NCBI GenBank assembly: GCA_950022655.1
Contig: OX465579.1
Location: forward strand, 133,456,118 to 133,520,117
From: Alentia gelatinosa
Lineage: Eukaryota > Annelida > Polychaeta > Phyllodocida > Polynoidae
Direction of reading: 5' to 3'
DNA length: 64,000 bases
Below, one piece after another: positions 32,118 to 45,300 of this stretch. Under the pieces are notes generated by a model. It was not told where the DNA came from. It was given only the letters and a program-made list of their open reading frames with translations, and searched no databases. Numbering within the stretch: position 1 is the first letter of the stretch; the number at the start of each line of letters is the position of its first letter. The translations under genes were made by a program, and so were the position numbers.

Positions 32118-33765
32118 AAATGGATATACCGCCCTAGTTTTTGAAAACCCAGTGATATATGGAGTAGACAAGATTTTGCTGATCTTTGGGGCTCTATAGG
32201 TTGAAGTGGCTGCACATAGTGCATTAGAAGACTGGTTAGAAAGAAGTGGTTAAACAGTTGTCTTTTTTCATGCTGATATAGGCACCACCGAAGTCATTCA
32301 TGAAAGCAGCACAGGTGATACACATATGGCATGCACATCAGGTTACAGCACCGAGGTACCACATATTGATGACAGAGGCCTATGAAACATATGAGGTGAT
32401 TTCAAGTGCAGAAATGATTCATGGACTAAGTTCGCAGGAAAAATAGTCCACAGTTTAACTTGTGGCTGGTTATTTACTCTACATATTAAAGCTATTGTTT
32501 CTAGCTTCATCATGTCACTTCAACTTTAAGTTTGATTTATACGATGAAGGTTTGGCTCGGCTTATTCCAAATTTTCCTTTGCTCTACACAATATACACTA
32601 CAGATGCTGGGTTCCTGTACATCGCTATGACATGTTCAATCTCCAAGAACACGATATGAAAATCTCTACTCAATTTAAAAATGACAACTTTGTGGTGAAA
32701 AAAACCTCCGTTGTCTTTTCTAGCTCAACTCTAGAGCATGCCAATGAGCAGCAAATGCGATGATGAAGAGTGATAGTGGAGCCACTGGCTTAACATAAAT
32801 TTCCTCACAACCAACTCATTGGAAGGCACACTAGGTTTGTGGATTTCAAGAAGCTACTAATGATATGTAGTAGATAGTTGAGGTTGAACACCATGAGCAA
32901 ATAAGGTCAGTGCAGACAACATTTGCAAGACAGGTTCACTCACTCTGCCAAGAAATGCATGCTCTAAGCAGGATAGGATGTAGTATCTACAGCACGAATC
33001 ATACAGACGCCTGGAAGAAACCAGTATGAGCAATTTGTGCAAAACATAATAGAATAAAGAAACGAGCCAATCTCAAGTAACAAACTACCAGTTTGCTTGC
33101 TAAACAAAACAAAGGAAATAAACAGCTAGTGCAATATCTACAGAAGCGATGCGCTCTTTTTACAAGGCTGTATATTCCATGCCAAGTGTTTTATGGAGAT
33201 ATTTTTCATATGCACCACATCTCTTCACGTCTGGGGAGCTGACAAAGGAAACAAGTTTGACATTGTTCCATATCTAGAGAAAATAGAACAACAGAAGGAT
33301 GACACTCCATATGTTAAACCCTGCTAAAACCTAAAGCAGCTGGAAGATATGCCGACAGAATATTCCTGCCTCACATAAGAGCATCAGGAGTAGAAAGCAT
33401 CAAGAGTATTTAAGCAAGACAGAAAGGAGGGAAAGGAGGTGCGTGGAACCAAACACTAAAATACCACATAATTGGAAAAAATTCTACAGATTGATGACAC
33501 TATGAAGGAAATCTGTGTGTTTTTCTCAGGAGAGGCTACCTTTATGGAGGGCCAAAGGATAACATTGAGAGAATTAGTAGTGGCCAATGATTCTAATGAC
33601 ATCCTAACTGTTACTTTGCACACAAGACGAAGCTGATTCAAGATTTGTGTTTCATTCGGCAGATGCTGGCCATGATAGATACAAATGAGTTCTGGTGTGT
33701 ACAGTATATTCACTGGAGCAAAAACCCAAACACATTGTAAAAGCTGTGCACAATACTAGACATAT
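32118..33765 (+). pseudogene. Decayed gene of an uncharacterised multicopy animal protein family
   Basis: Many stops and frame changes interrupt it, but a conserved order of motifs is readable on the plus strand. They are LEDWLERSG (about 32224-32252), an AHQVTA-type segment (about 32332), FVVKKTSVVFSS (about 32688-32724), EHANEQQ (32734-32754), a GDGGA-like then VHSL segment (about 32770-32945), CALFTRLYIPCQ (about 33150-33186), RIFLPHI (about 33356-33376), a GKGGAWN segment (about 33433) and DEADSRFVFH (33626-33655). I recognise this order from large families of uncharacterised proteins in cnidarians, echinoderms, molluscs and other animals. Intact members have a nucleotide-binding-looking C-terminal block with HEEADTR and TVDTDVV motifs. 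I know of no proven function. A length of about 1.65 kb suggests most of the ORF is present. The flanking inverted repeats hint that the family may be transposon-encoded. Confidence 0.7.
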
Positions 33766-34407
33766 TAAAGTTTTAACGACCAAAGACCAAAGGAAAATGA
33801 ATGATCACCACTCAATGCATTGTTTCTTAAGCTGTCGCTTAAGGTTCACTCTAGGATCGGGCCTGTGAAATTCATAACTTTTAAAACCAGTAGCTTTAAA
33901 ACAAGATAGGATGGCTAGGACAAACTAGTGTATCATATTAACGAATAAAGGTTGTCTTCACTTATGAGTTGATAACTGCTCCGAGTTTTCCATACATCAA
34001 GACATGTACTTGTGATAGCCAGGTATGTGTCAATGTACTTCTATTACCTGTGTGCATTGATTCTGTGTGGTCTTAACTATTCTGTAGTATTACTAAGGCC
34101 TTACAGATTGAAGCTGGAATACCGTAGAATATGATGCAATCATTGTAATTTCTCTGGGGATAATCTAAACAGATATTTTAAGCGTATTACGCTCATGCAA
34201 TCAGTTCTCTAATATTATAGAGTACGTGTTTATGTAGTTGCTTAGCCGAAACCACGTATATAAGTTGTAGTCCTGTGGAAAAAGGCCTATTGTAAAAGTG
34301 AAATATGCCATGTGCAACATTCGTAAATGCCTTGGCAATTGTGATCATGCATATACATAGCAGAAATTATCCTCTGGTACTATAAACATCTTCTGCCTGC
34401 TAGACTA

Positions 34408-34622
34408 GACATTGACTTCATATTCCATGGACATTTTACTATCTATAACTAGATAAATACAGTTAAAATTCACTGCGGAATGCCCCAGCAGCTATATTGA
34501 ATTTGCTGGCCATATTGAAAAAAAATCGAGCATGGCCCCTACTTTAAATCTGATAAGCACATCAAGTTGTGCCAAGTCTCAAGTATCTTTGCAAAAATGC
34601 AGACACCTTACATATTTTCTGC
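34408..34622 (-). repeat. Right inverted repeat of the fossil element
   Basis: Reverse-complement partner of 31209-31410. TTGTGCCAAG (34567-34576) pairs with the left CTTGGCACAA, and TGGCCATATTGA (34508-34519) with the left TCAATATGGCCA. Confidence 0.55.
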
Positions 34623-37600
34623 CAGATAATAATATCGTAGTGCACAAATCTGAAGACTATACATACTACCAGACAGTCTATTGTCATGCGCATATATAAA
34701 AACTCTGTATTAAAAGCCTCTTTCATGAAATGTGAAATCTGAGTTTAAATGACCCATAAATTCCACATAATTCAAATTGTAAAAACATGCAGAGTGTAAT
34801 ATAAAAAGAACTTACTTGCTCTCAATAACCACACGTCTGCTCTTTAGCAGTTTGTTCGCTCAACTGACTAGTTCCGGCATAGTGATCTCCTTTGTCGCCA
34901 GGCAAGAAAGTAGAGCCATGGCGAGTAGGAATTAAAAGCTGCTATTAAGGAACCCGTAAAAACTCTTATACTTAGCCAATATATTTTGCTTTTCTAGACT
35001 TTTTTTTCATCTTTCAGTTAAAATAGTCTCATGTGAAAGTTTTGTGATATATTACAAATGGCTGCAAGTCACAAGGAGTAAATGTTGTAATCGTGCACTT
35101 GTCCCGTTTATCATACGATCATGGATGCTCTATACCTCCCTTGCCAGACTAATCTCAGGTGTCTGTAATAAATGCATAATTATAGAACAAAGAAGACCTT
35201 CTTTCAGGCTTCGACCTTACGAAGAGCATCTAATCTCCCTACACCAAGGCTGGCTTCTCTGAGCAAGAGCGAGCAGACATAACGGAAATTAATGGAAACT
35301 TGTGTGTGTGTGCAGAGGGTGAGGGGTGTCTGTGATGACCTGCCTATAGTTGAGACATGCTCTATGAGGAACCCACTCTCATCACCACGACCTGCTCACA
35401 CCTCACAGCGTGGGCCGAGCAGTTCATCCCCGCCCGGCGCCTACAGTAGAGCAGCTTCTCCGGTTGGGGGCTGTCTGATGAGACAGGCGGCGTAAGGTTT
35501 ATGTCATAGTGCCGGCTTTCTATCATAGCGACGACGAGGTGGGGTAAGAAAACTCGGCACTGTATGAAACATTACTGAGCGCCACCATCAAGCTTACCCC
35601 TTCCCTACACCTAGATTCACATATGGATAATCTTGCAGTCATTGACCTTTTGGGAATGATCGGAGGGAATGATCGTTGAGAACCATCTCAATTATCCGTC
35701 ACAATCTCCAAGACAATTATTGACGCTATAGACATTACCAACCTATACCGCATTTAGGATTTAACACCCACTTGAAAATAACCATTATCTCAATTTCATG
35801 AGTATCCAGAAGAAAGACTTGAGAATAGTCATTCAAGGTTTTCAGGGTTTCACACTCAATGGCAATATGTTTGTAAGAAAATCTGAAATTCAAGCCGGTG
35901 CAAGTTGGCTCCCATACTACATCAGTGGCATCAAAAATATTAAGACGTACTGTGATTCTAAACTTCAGATCTCGAACTCACTGTTGCTATTAGATTTTAA
36001 TCCTCTGCTTAATGACCCTACCATATGGATTATTGCCAACCGATCCTTTTAACTTTTTCCTTCCACCCCGCTAATGAAGAATAATTCATCTTGTTCATCT
36101 GACGGCTAGTGTAGATGTTTTTAATACATGGCAATACTTTACATTCACTATCGCTCATTCAATTCATATGTAATGACATTAAGAAGCAAACCAAAGGAGG
36201 CAATATTTTCTAGGACTGGCAACGCCATAAACGCGTACAGGTGAAAATTCCATTGTGAATCCAAGGATGATGACCATGTAACGCTTGGGTTAAGAGAAAT
36301 CCAATGCAATAAAATATAACGACAAATCTGCAGGTTTTTTCCGACCACCTAGTTTTGAAAAGCCTATAATTTCTGGACCAACTCACGGTTCCATGCATCA
36401 TTTATTGCTCTTTTGAATTACCAAGTTTCACCAAGATTTTATTTCACTTGGGACATAGAAATGTTTCTGTGACCTAAAGTAAAGATATATTAAGTGGAAT
36501 ATGAGCATTGAACTTTATGACCTTCAGAAGAGTAAAAGCGCCGCTGGTACACGAACTTTAGATATATTGCTGCGAGTTACAGGTCAGTCTTCATTGCTTA
36601 AAAATATCAAGAACTGGTTCTATCGTAGCCCATCCTCACGTTCAAAGTATCATGAAACATGTATTCAGTTTGGAGGCACAGAGGCAATAATGAAGTGCAA
36701 GGACAAATTTCACCAACGGTTGTGAGCATTTGGAAAGATTTGTAAATTGCATTGACAGAGTGCTCGTCTTTCGTGGTTTCACTTATTCTAAGAGGGTAGG
36801 AGTGTAGTGAGCGGTGGAAATGGGCAAAACGACCAGCAGAACGTGCATGATTAGTCAGCTTCTGAATTGATCAGCATGCTGGGGCACCCATAGAGCTGTC
36901 CGGATTCAATTCCCCGTGGGGGTCAATTTTCAGTTGGCCTTCTACAATAACAAGTATGGTGTCCCATAGCATTTTGCCCCTTGGCCACAGGCTATCCCAT
37001 ACCACCCCGGACTTGACCCTGCGCCCCACGCCCAAGTTACATGACCTTTGCCCCACATCTTTCATCCCCTTCGTCTAAACCCCTAACGCCCGGCCCGCCC
37101 GTCATGTTTCTCTCAGTTGATCCCACCGGATGACCCTCATCTGCGCCGGCGCGCCGCTCCACTTCCGGGGGTAATGCGCTGGCGGCCGGAAGGTGTCGCC
37201 TCGAGCGTCGCGCATGAATACAAATCATGCTACAAACGCCATCAGGACGCCGGCCTCATTACCGCGCCCTAGACGGTCTCCCTCCACCGGGCCCGGGAAT
37301 ACCACACCGGAGCAAATTGAAGAGGGTGCAGATTCCGCGTCCGTCTTTTTCTCACAATACAGAAGGAGACCTTCAAGTTTAACGTCATCAAGGTAGTCCT
37401 CTTCTAAATGTAAACAAAGACAGTTACACCCCAGCTGATCTAACTAATTGGACATCAGGGAATGTTTTACACCTGTGGTGCGGGGTAACTATACGGCAAC
37501 TGGTCAGTTGCCGGAGTTGGCTAATATAGGAAGGCAATATAAGGATAAGATTTCATTCAGCCACTCACTATTTCTCCTTGTCATTATCATATACCTGAAT

Positions 37601-39137
37601 ATCAATAAAAACATCATTTTACTACTCAATGTTTCATCATCTCAACATGTCACGTGAAACGGAGGGCAGCATTATTCATAGTTCGTCACTCAGTGACCAA
37701 CGGAATCAGTACAGACAACCAGTAAATGTGAGACATTCGTGCACAGGTACTTTTATTCTTATAGACTGAGAAGTTTTTTTTGTTTTTTTTTAATTACTCG
37801 GCCAGTTCCGTTCTGCCGCCTGGTCCCTCATTCGTTACAATATATCTTACCTGGTAATTTCATTATGATATATAAAATGTTATGTTACGAAGTGACATCT
37901 GTATTTCACTATTTAAATACATATTGATAGATAAATATACCCGACCGTATAATTGAACAAGGCTTTGGAAATTGGAGTTTAATCTGACACGCAGGAGACA
38001 TCTAAATCTTTCATCTATCAGATTTCCTATATCTCATAATCAAATGAACGAGTCCAACAACAGACATCACGCACGAAACCAAGTGTGCCGACGTCAACAT
38101 CTACACCCGAGCCCCCTCATCTTTAATCAGTCTAATACGGGTAATTAATAACGGAGCTGGTGGCTTAAAGAACCACCGCCATCTGAGTTGCACAGCAGAG
38201 ATGACTCGGGGTAGACCTTGCAATGAAATATGCAACAGGCCCGCTGCTGTCAACATTAATGCCGCCGTGTCGGACTCTACCAATCCTATAGTGGCACACA
38301 GGAGGGTGGGTGGTTGTCGTGGTGATGGACGGGGCGTGTGGAGCTGAGGTGGCACAGCTTTCAGAGGTAGAAGAGTGGAGACACTATGACCTTCACGCAG
38401 GCATCCACAGTCCATATTAACCCCCGGGGGAAGTGTTATCTTCCCGATGTCGGATTTCAGTTTCTACACATTGCCTCACAGCGCAGTGAATTGCTTGAGA
38501 GGGAACCGGATGCTGTTTTTCATTTCACATTTGGAATACTTATCAGACATGGGGATTAATGTCGGATTATAGAATATCAGAGGTCTCTGCTCTGCCATGA
38601 TTAATCAGTTCTGTGTGCTATGCCCGCCTCACACCACAGTGAACATATCTTAATAAACAGAAGATGCACGTCTCATACAGTTAGTGTTACGTCTCTGTGT
38701 GCACTTTGTAAAAGATATCAGAGATCCTTGACATTTTGAGCTGTATAGAACATGTATCTATATTTAATATGTCTATATCACACCACGATACCCCATCTAA
38801 TAACATTGATTAGAATACGACTGAAATAGGTGAACGTAGATAAGAGATTATATATACACCACACCTGAAAATAATATCGGCACGAAATATTACAGCAAAC
38901 ATCGTATATAGGTTAAGAGAAATAGAAGGAATTAGTATGCTCTACTAATTTCCCTCAAATTAGCATAGTGATCCTCTTGTGGAAGGATATATGTTTCAGA
39001 GCAATGACAACAAAAATGCTTTACAAACGTATTCGTATATATTATATTGATAAAGAATCATATGAAAAAGACGTAGGTTATCAAATCAAATCAAATCATC
39101 GCCTCCCTGTAGGGCAAACATAGACATTTATCAATGA

Positions 39138-39154
39138 CCCCCCCCCCCCCCCCC
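39138..39154. repeat. C17 homopolymer
   Basis: Seventeen C in a row, preceded by an AATCAAATCAAATCAAATC-like pentamer repeat at about 39080-39099. Confidence 0.9.
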
Positions 39155-42100
39155 GCACTTGTAATAGATTATATTTACTATACCCCTTGGCGTACTGGTA
39201 TATTTCTTCAGGAGTACACTTTGGAAAGATGCTTAGAACAATGGGCCTTTATCCCACAGTACGCTGCGAAGTGAAAATTGCCTTTGTGTCTCTGTGTAAT
39301 AGAAAGCAAGAATCCATTGGACTTGTGATTTTTTGATTACGTATAAGACGCACCTGGGTACTTTCCTTTATTCAACAAGGTACATGATTATTCCAGGGCG
39401 AAGTATAAAATGAGTACACGCCATTGAAAATTCCATATGAGCACTACACTTTAATTCACTTGTTATACCAAGATGTGTTCCTCTAGTGCCGTTTTCGCCT
39501 TCTTGAATTCACCCATTACCCATTCTCAATACTAAAATCTGTGGACCCAATCAGCTGAGAGATAAAACCTTCCTAAAACAGAACAGTTATTGGGAAGTCA
39601 ATAACTGGGTTGGGAAGTCAGCTGGGCGAGTAATGACTGCAGCACTGTACGACAGATGCTGCATGACTGGTCGGTAATAGAGTGAATCGGGCATACTGTC
39701 TTATCGCAGCCCGAGCAGCTCAAGCGAGTAGCTCCCCAAGACAGGACTGCCCACTCTCCGAGAGCCTCTAGTTTTTGGTTACTAATAGGGTGAGACGGAC
39801 GGCCAAATTACCCCTTCCACTCACTATGCCAGTGCCCTGAGTCAAATCCCTTGTGTACGCGAGGTATATCATCTTAATCATACTATAACACAGACTGTTG
39901 GTTATGTTGCATAATACAGCAGAGTACAACAGGGCAATATTGCTCATTTACCGACTACTTGGAATTGCTGGGTACTGATCATCGTTCATCATATATACTT
40001 TAAATAGAGAACACGCATAGCTTCACTAAGCATTGGTAAATCTTCGACATATACCTCTCGGATGTGTAGTTCTGACAGAATTTGGACTTGGCTGCCATCT
40101 AGAGAGTAAAACCGAGGATGTATCAAACTCCATCACAATTAGTGAGAGACCTACCCATGCAATCCCATCCCCAGTGACCACCATACACTTCCCTACGCAG
40201 TACCATCAACAGATGCATCTCTCTCTGCCCCAGCTCTATCCCACCCTCCCCACTTATCACAGTTGTAAAGATTGGCTTGGGGACAGTTTATGGACCTATA
40301 TTCACCCTGGGGTTTCTGTCTTGATTAGCCACGGAAGCTGACCTGCTGTTTCCCTCTTCTATCTTAGCTACACAATTCTGTATCTAAGTGTAATAGTCCT
40401 TTGCGCTCTGCCTATCACATATATAAATAGTGATTATCTCGACATCTGTGTGACCTTAAGTTACTGTGCACGTACTGTTAGGGGATAGTCATGTCTGAAC
40501 ACGGCATACTTGCCTAGTAGACGCTAAAATTGAATACAGAGGCTTTGGACGGTGACATCGTCTTTAGTCTCCATGGGCAAAGTTACGACGTCTGTATCCA
40601 GATTTCTTCTCAAATTACTGGAATTATTTCAGCAGAACTCAATTTATAAGCGTCTCTTAATGAATATCATATACAACTCTAAGCGGAAATTTTACATGCG
40701 GATTTATTAGCAGTATTAAGTAAATCTTACTTCAAACGATGAGACATCAGTCTATATCTTTTGAATATACCTGATGCAAAAAAAAATTAAAATGATTTAA
40801 TGTCCCTTCATGAATTCTGAAGTATAACTTTCACTGGGGATGACCAAAAACTAGCTGTTTAATCAGTTATTGACAAACTGCCAATGGTCAGTACAACGAA
40901 TCTTTTCGGGCTCCATCAAAATTTGGAACAGTGCACATCGATTTGAACAAATATAGACTCTTCGCGCTTGGCAGACTCCTAAGTCCATCTAGTGAACACT
41001 GGTCAGCTTGGAGCATGCCAAAACTAGCTGTGGCCGACTATATTTAGCAACTGAGCCGCAGCCACTTGGGGCCGGGGTTGACTGGTTGCCATGCCGGCAT
41101 GACTGCCTTGGAAACTAGGCACGGGAACCCCTCAGTGCGCCGTCCTCGGGCGAGGCTATGTCCGTGGCAGGCTGCTGCTTAGGCAATGTTGACAAGCAGA
41201 AGCGCTGACTAATCCAGGCTAAGCTGGCACAAGTGCAGGAACCGCCTGAGGCAAAGGACGCCATCGGGTCTGAGCTACTCTCGATTTTGCCACACGGAGT
41301 ATTGGTTAGGATACGAGAGAATAATAGGGAAGCGAAGTTGACTATTGTGCCATTAAACAGTCTGACAATTGTAGCGCCGTTGAGGTCTCCTGTCATAGGA
41401 AATATCCTGTGTGGGACCTTTAGGATTGCGGAATTCTAGCAGGTTTTCATTTTGGCTGCCATATGTGTATGGAAGATTGTATGGTAGCTTTGTGAAATTT
41501 AGGGGCTCATGCGGTAGGAAGAGACAGTGTTACATTACACCATGATAGACATTTGAGGACAGGTGATGAATAGGAAAATGCGGCAGGTGCAATTTAAGAT
41601 GATAAAGCATTAGCCACCCTATTTTATCATTGATTACCCTTAACTGTTGATCAACGGTATCACTGCACGAAACTTACCATTTTACATATGTATGCGAAAT
41701 GCGTCTATCAGTACAATTTTGCGTCTACAAGTTCGACCTATTATCCGTCTCATAGACGCCTTATCTAGTGGCGTATATACATGTCCATGGTGCGGTCTTA
41801 TATACGTCATATATACGTCTGATTCCGTTGTATATACACCACCATCCAATAGTTCCTATCTTTGCAACTTGGGGACACTTCTGGTAGCATATTTCATTTT
41901 CCATTAACCATCCAAGTCTGTATTATATAAAAAATACAATCTTATATTACCAATTTATTTTATAAAACCTTTATAAAACCTGATTGAATATAAATTGATT
42001 AATTACACATAATAAACCCTGCATTCTTTGGTTTTCTTAAACGTTTTTTTTTAATAGATTTTACCTTGAAAACACCACTCTTCTGTACTGTTCTGGGTAT

Positions 42101-42173
42101 TCCCATATAAACCTATACCATTTAGTCTATACCACAGCCGAGTAATGGGCGGTAACACAAACACCAATAAGAA

Positions 42174-42365
42174 CAGGCGGCGGGCATGGGCGGGCGGTGG
42201 GGGGTGGGGGAGGGTTTCCCACTGAGTCAACCTGTACAAACGCGGCTGGCGGCGGGCAGTGGGCGGTGGGTGGAGGGCAGCGGGTGGCTTCTCACCGAGG
42301 TTGGCTGGGGGTGGCGTGGGGTGGTGGGGGGGGAGTCGGGGGGTGACAGGAGACGGAGGTCGGTG
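42174..42365 (+). repeat. G-rich block with G-quadruplex potential
   Basis: About 190 bp with many GGG and GGGG runs separated by short loops (GGCGGGC, GGGGGGTGGGGGAGGG, GGGCAGTGGGCGGTGGG, GGGGGGGGAGTCGGGGGG). Several four-run quadruplex patterns can be drawn on the plus strand. The reverse strand reads as Pro/Ser-rich open frames, which I treat as chance. Confidence 0.7.
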
Positions 42366-45300
42366 GGTCTAAAAACAACAACGGGCATGGGAGAGGTAGA
42401 GGCCTTCTTTTTATTTTCGATACACATGCACATACGCTCAGCGTATTTCTATTGCGCAGAGTATGTTTTATCTTGAATACGCCAGGTGTGAAATACAGCA
42501 AAGTCGCGTGCGTCTACATAAGGAAACTGTCTCTTAGATGACTCATACACAGGTGCGGATTACAGGCGTATACGAATGAAAACAAGTCGATTTATGGCTA
42601 ATACGTGCGATACTGCGATTGCGCATACATATATAAAGGCGTTAGTTTCGTGCAGTGTATCAGTTGTGCTTCATGAGTCCCAAAATGCTATTGTGCCTCT
42701 ATTACACTCTTTCATTTACTGTCAACCCATACTAATGGAATTCCACGATCATATATGTGCGGCCAGGCAATCTCTGCTTCTGTCTCTTGAGAGGCCACTT
42801 AGTACAAAAATGTTTCACTGGTCAGCAAACTTGGTCTAAATAAATGTAGAGACACAGTATCCAGCGTTTGGAGTATGTTGAAGCATAATGGTGACACTGA
42901 CCGTTAATCAACGGGGTACCGATGATGAAATAGGGTAAGAACAGGACTTGAACTCAAGACGTTTCCACATTCCAATAGGCCACTCACTGTGTCAATACGC
43001 TCCATGCAATCTAAGTCTCGATGTATCCCCTATTCTACAGGGAACTACATATATATCAAGATATTTTTCAAAATGCCTCAGAATGCTCATAACTTCGATT
43101 TGATGATTTATAATTTAGTACTTGGTTACAGCTGATACTGAAATACCCGTTTATAGATTGAATCCAAAGGAGTAACCTCAGTTTCACTCTTTCCCTTCCC
43201 GGCCGTGGGCACTACACTGATAGGCCATGTGGAGAAAGGGTCTAACTGTGGGACTAGCCAAGTCCGCTGTGGTGCTTTGGGCATTAGTGCCTAATCCCTC
43301 CGTGGCACTGCTCCGATCACCCTGCTACTTAGTTCTTAAAGGCGTCCTGAGTACTAGACTGTGATATGAACAATGCCGATTTGTCGTTCTGCTTCCTGCT
43401 CTGTGTCATCCGGCCCGGTAGCCTTGCCTTCCCCAGCGGCAGTCACACCAGCATATAAATACTTCAGTAAATTAAGAAGTCCTACCACTGGGGAGATCCT
43501 CTTTCATCTCTGCAAATCAACTGGGCCACTAGAGAGCCCAATCGTCTTTGGTGGCGTATTCAGGCACGCCTCTTCTTTGTACAAATTTCCTACCTACTTC
43601 CCAAGACGCCATTACTGAGGGGTCGTATATATACAGAATGGAGAGACTAAAAGAAAACAGGAACAACAACTAAAATAGCACCGCAGCCTTCAGTGGCGCA
43701 GCCGCAGAGCCAATTTCCTGGCTGCTAGTTGCTGGCAGGGCTAGGCCTTGACCATTGTGAGCCGCCAAGGGAGCTGACAGGCGGTAATCCTGGCAGAATA
43801 CTTTCCGCTGGGCGATAACAGGGGACAATGGGCCAGACGCCCTACGAGCGCATTAAGACTGCGTCCAAATGTCCCGTGGGAAACTCGTTAAGGGCCCGAT
43901 GTAACCGATCGCCCTATTAATAGCCTTTTATGCGAGTAGAAAATATTTGGAATGAGAAATGAGAGGACTGGATATGGGAAATATCAGAGATGCTCCTGTT
44001 TCTGTAATAGGACAAAGCAATGCTGATTCCTGGCCGGAATCAATGGCTGCTGCAGGTTGGGGATATGGTGTGGTGTTTTTAGATATTTTGTGATTCATGG
44101 CTCATGCATATGCTAAATTAGCAGGGAAAAGAGGCAGAACTGCTATAATGCCCCGTAAATACTGCCAAACGTTGCCAATAGTGACATGTTGGTACAGCGA
44201 CACCAGTACTCTTTGTATACTGTGACCAAAGAAGGATAGGACATCAGTAGGCAATATTAGTGTTCAAATGTGCTCTGATTATAGGGTCAATTATCAAATA
44301 ACGATATAATCTGTTTGACATTCCATGTAATAGAATCTTATCCAGTCCTAGATCTTTGCCACCATGGAAATTGCACAGCCACTTTACTATTGTTGTTCGA
44401 TACGATCAGTGGATACTGGGAAAGGGAGAGGAACATGAATGAATAACTGTTAACTTTCCTTTCAAATTAATTAAAGATATCGCTTAAAAGTGAATTCATA
44501 CATTTATCAATGCACCATATAGACAGCTTAAACTGGTCTAGAATTAGTATCCAATAGAAACCACACAAAACGACTACACCATGCCCTTGTTTTCTAGCGT
44601 GAGTAGAACGTGACACAGAGACGAGAGGATAAAAGCCTGCACTGTCAGCCTCTCCATCCCCACCGTATTGGTTTCTTATCGCCTCAGTGTTCTATGGGGC
44701 AGTCTTTTGGGGGAACAACAGGCCATGGGGATAACACGCTTCATTCACTATACTAGAAGAACGCTAGTAGACGAGACTATGTTCTCTTCAGTTTGTGCTT
44801 CACTGAAAGGATTCAGATTCTATTATGGAAATGAAAGTAGTGTGGTCTAACGATGCCTGCATTGTACTGTATGTTTGGTTTGTAAACCTGACTATGTGAA
44901 TTATACTGTTAAAACTCAGCAAGTATAGAGAATGTTGACCGTGCTAGTTCTCCTTTTTGTAAGATAAAAACATGATTTTCCAAAAGGAGTATTGTAGAAA
45001 AATGGATAGTTTCCCTTTAAATTCCAGATAGGAAATCTGCACCAAAGGCCTCTGGTCACCAACGACTCTTCTTGATCCAGATACATGGGGGTAATCACTG
45101 CGAAGCCCCACCATTCTAACCTCAGCCCCACATGTCCATATTTACCCTACAGTTCCTCAGGATCACCTCGCAGGGCGGATAAGGCTGTTATCGCTGCCGA
45201 CTGGCCAGCACATGGGCTCTGATTGATGCAGGCAACACGTCCCACCATTAATGCCGCTGATGGATACAGGCGGCATGTCTTATCTTCACAGGCGACCCCT

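Larger units (their letters stand above)
31209..34622 (+). mobile_element. Fossil DNA transposon candidate carrying an uncharacterised gene
   Basis: A 3.4-kb block bounded by diverged inverted repeats. 31209-31358 matches the reverse complement of 34477-34622 (shared landmarks CAGAAAA, TTTTTG-AAAGA, CTTGGCACAA, AGGGGCC-like and TCAATATGGCCA). Similarity can be followed inwards to about 31410 and 34408. The decayed gene at 32118-33765 lies between them. An inverted pair around a multicopy gene suggests a class II element whose terminal or subterminal repeats these are. Exact ends and target duplication are not visible, so the boundaries are approximate. Confidence 0.5.

Noticed and set aside
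41115..41439. Overlapping 93- and 68-codon frames on opposite strands
   Set aside because: Neither peptide shows a known domain, and no splice or start context favours either.
43780..43935. Possible conserved non-coding element (GC-balanced block with ATTAATAGCC)
   Set aside because: Appearance alone cannot show conservation; a cross-species alignment would be needed.
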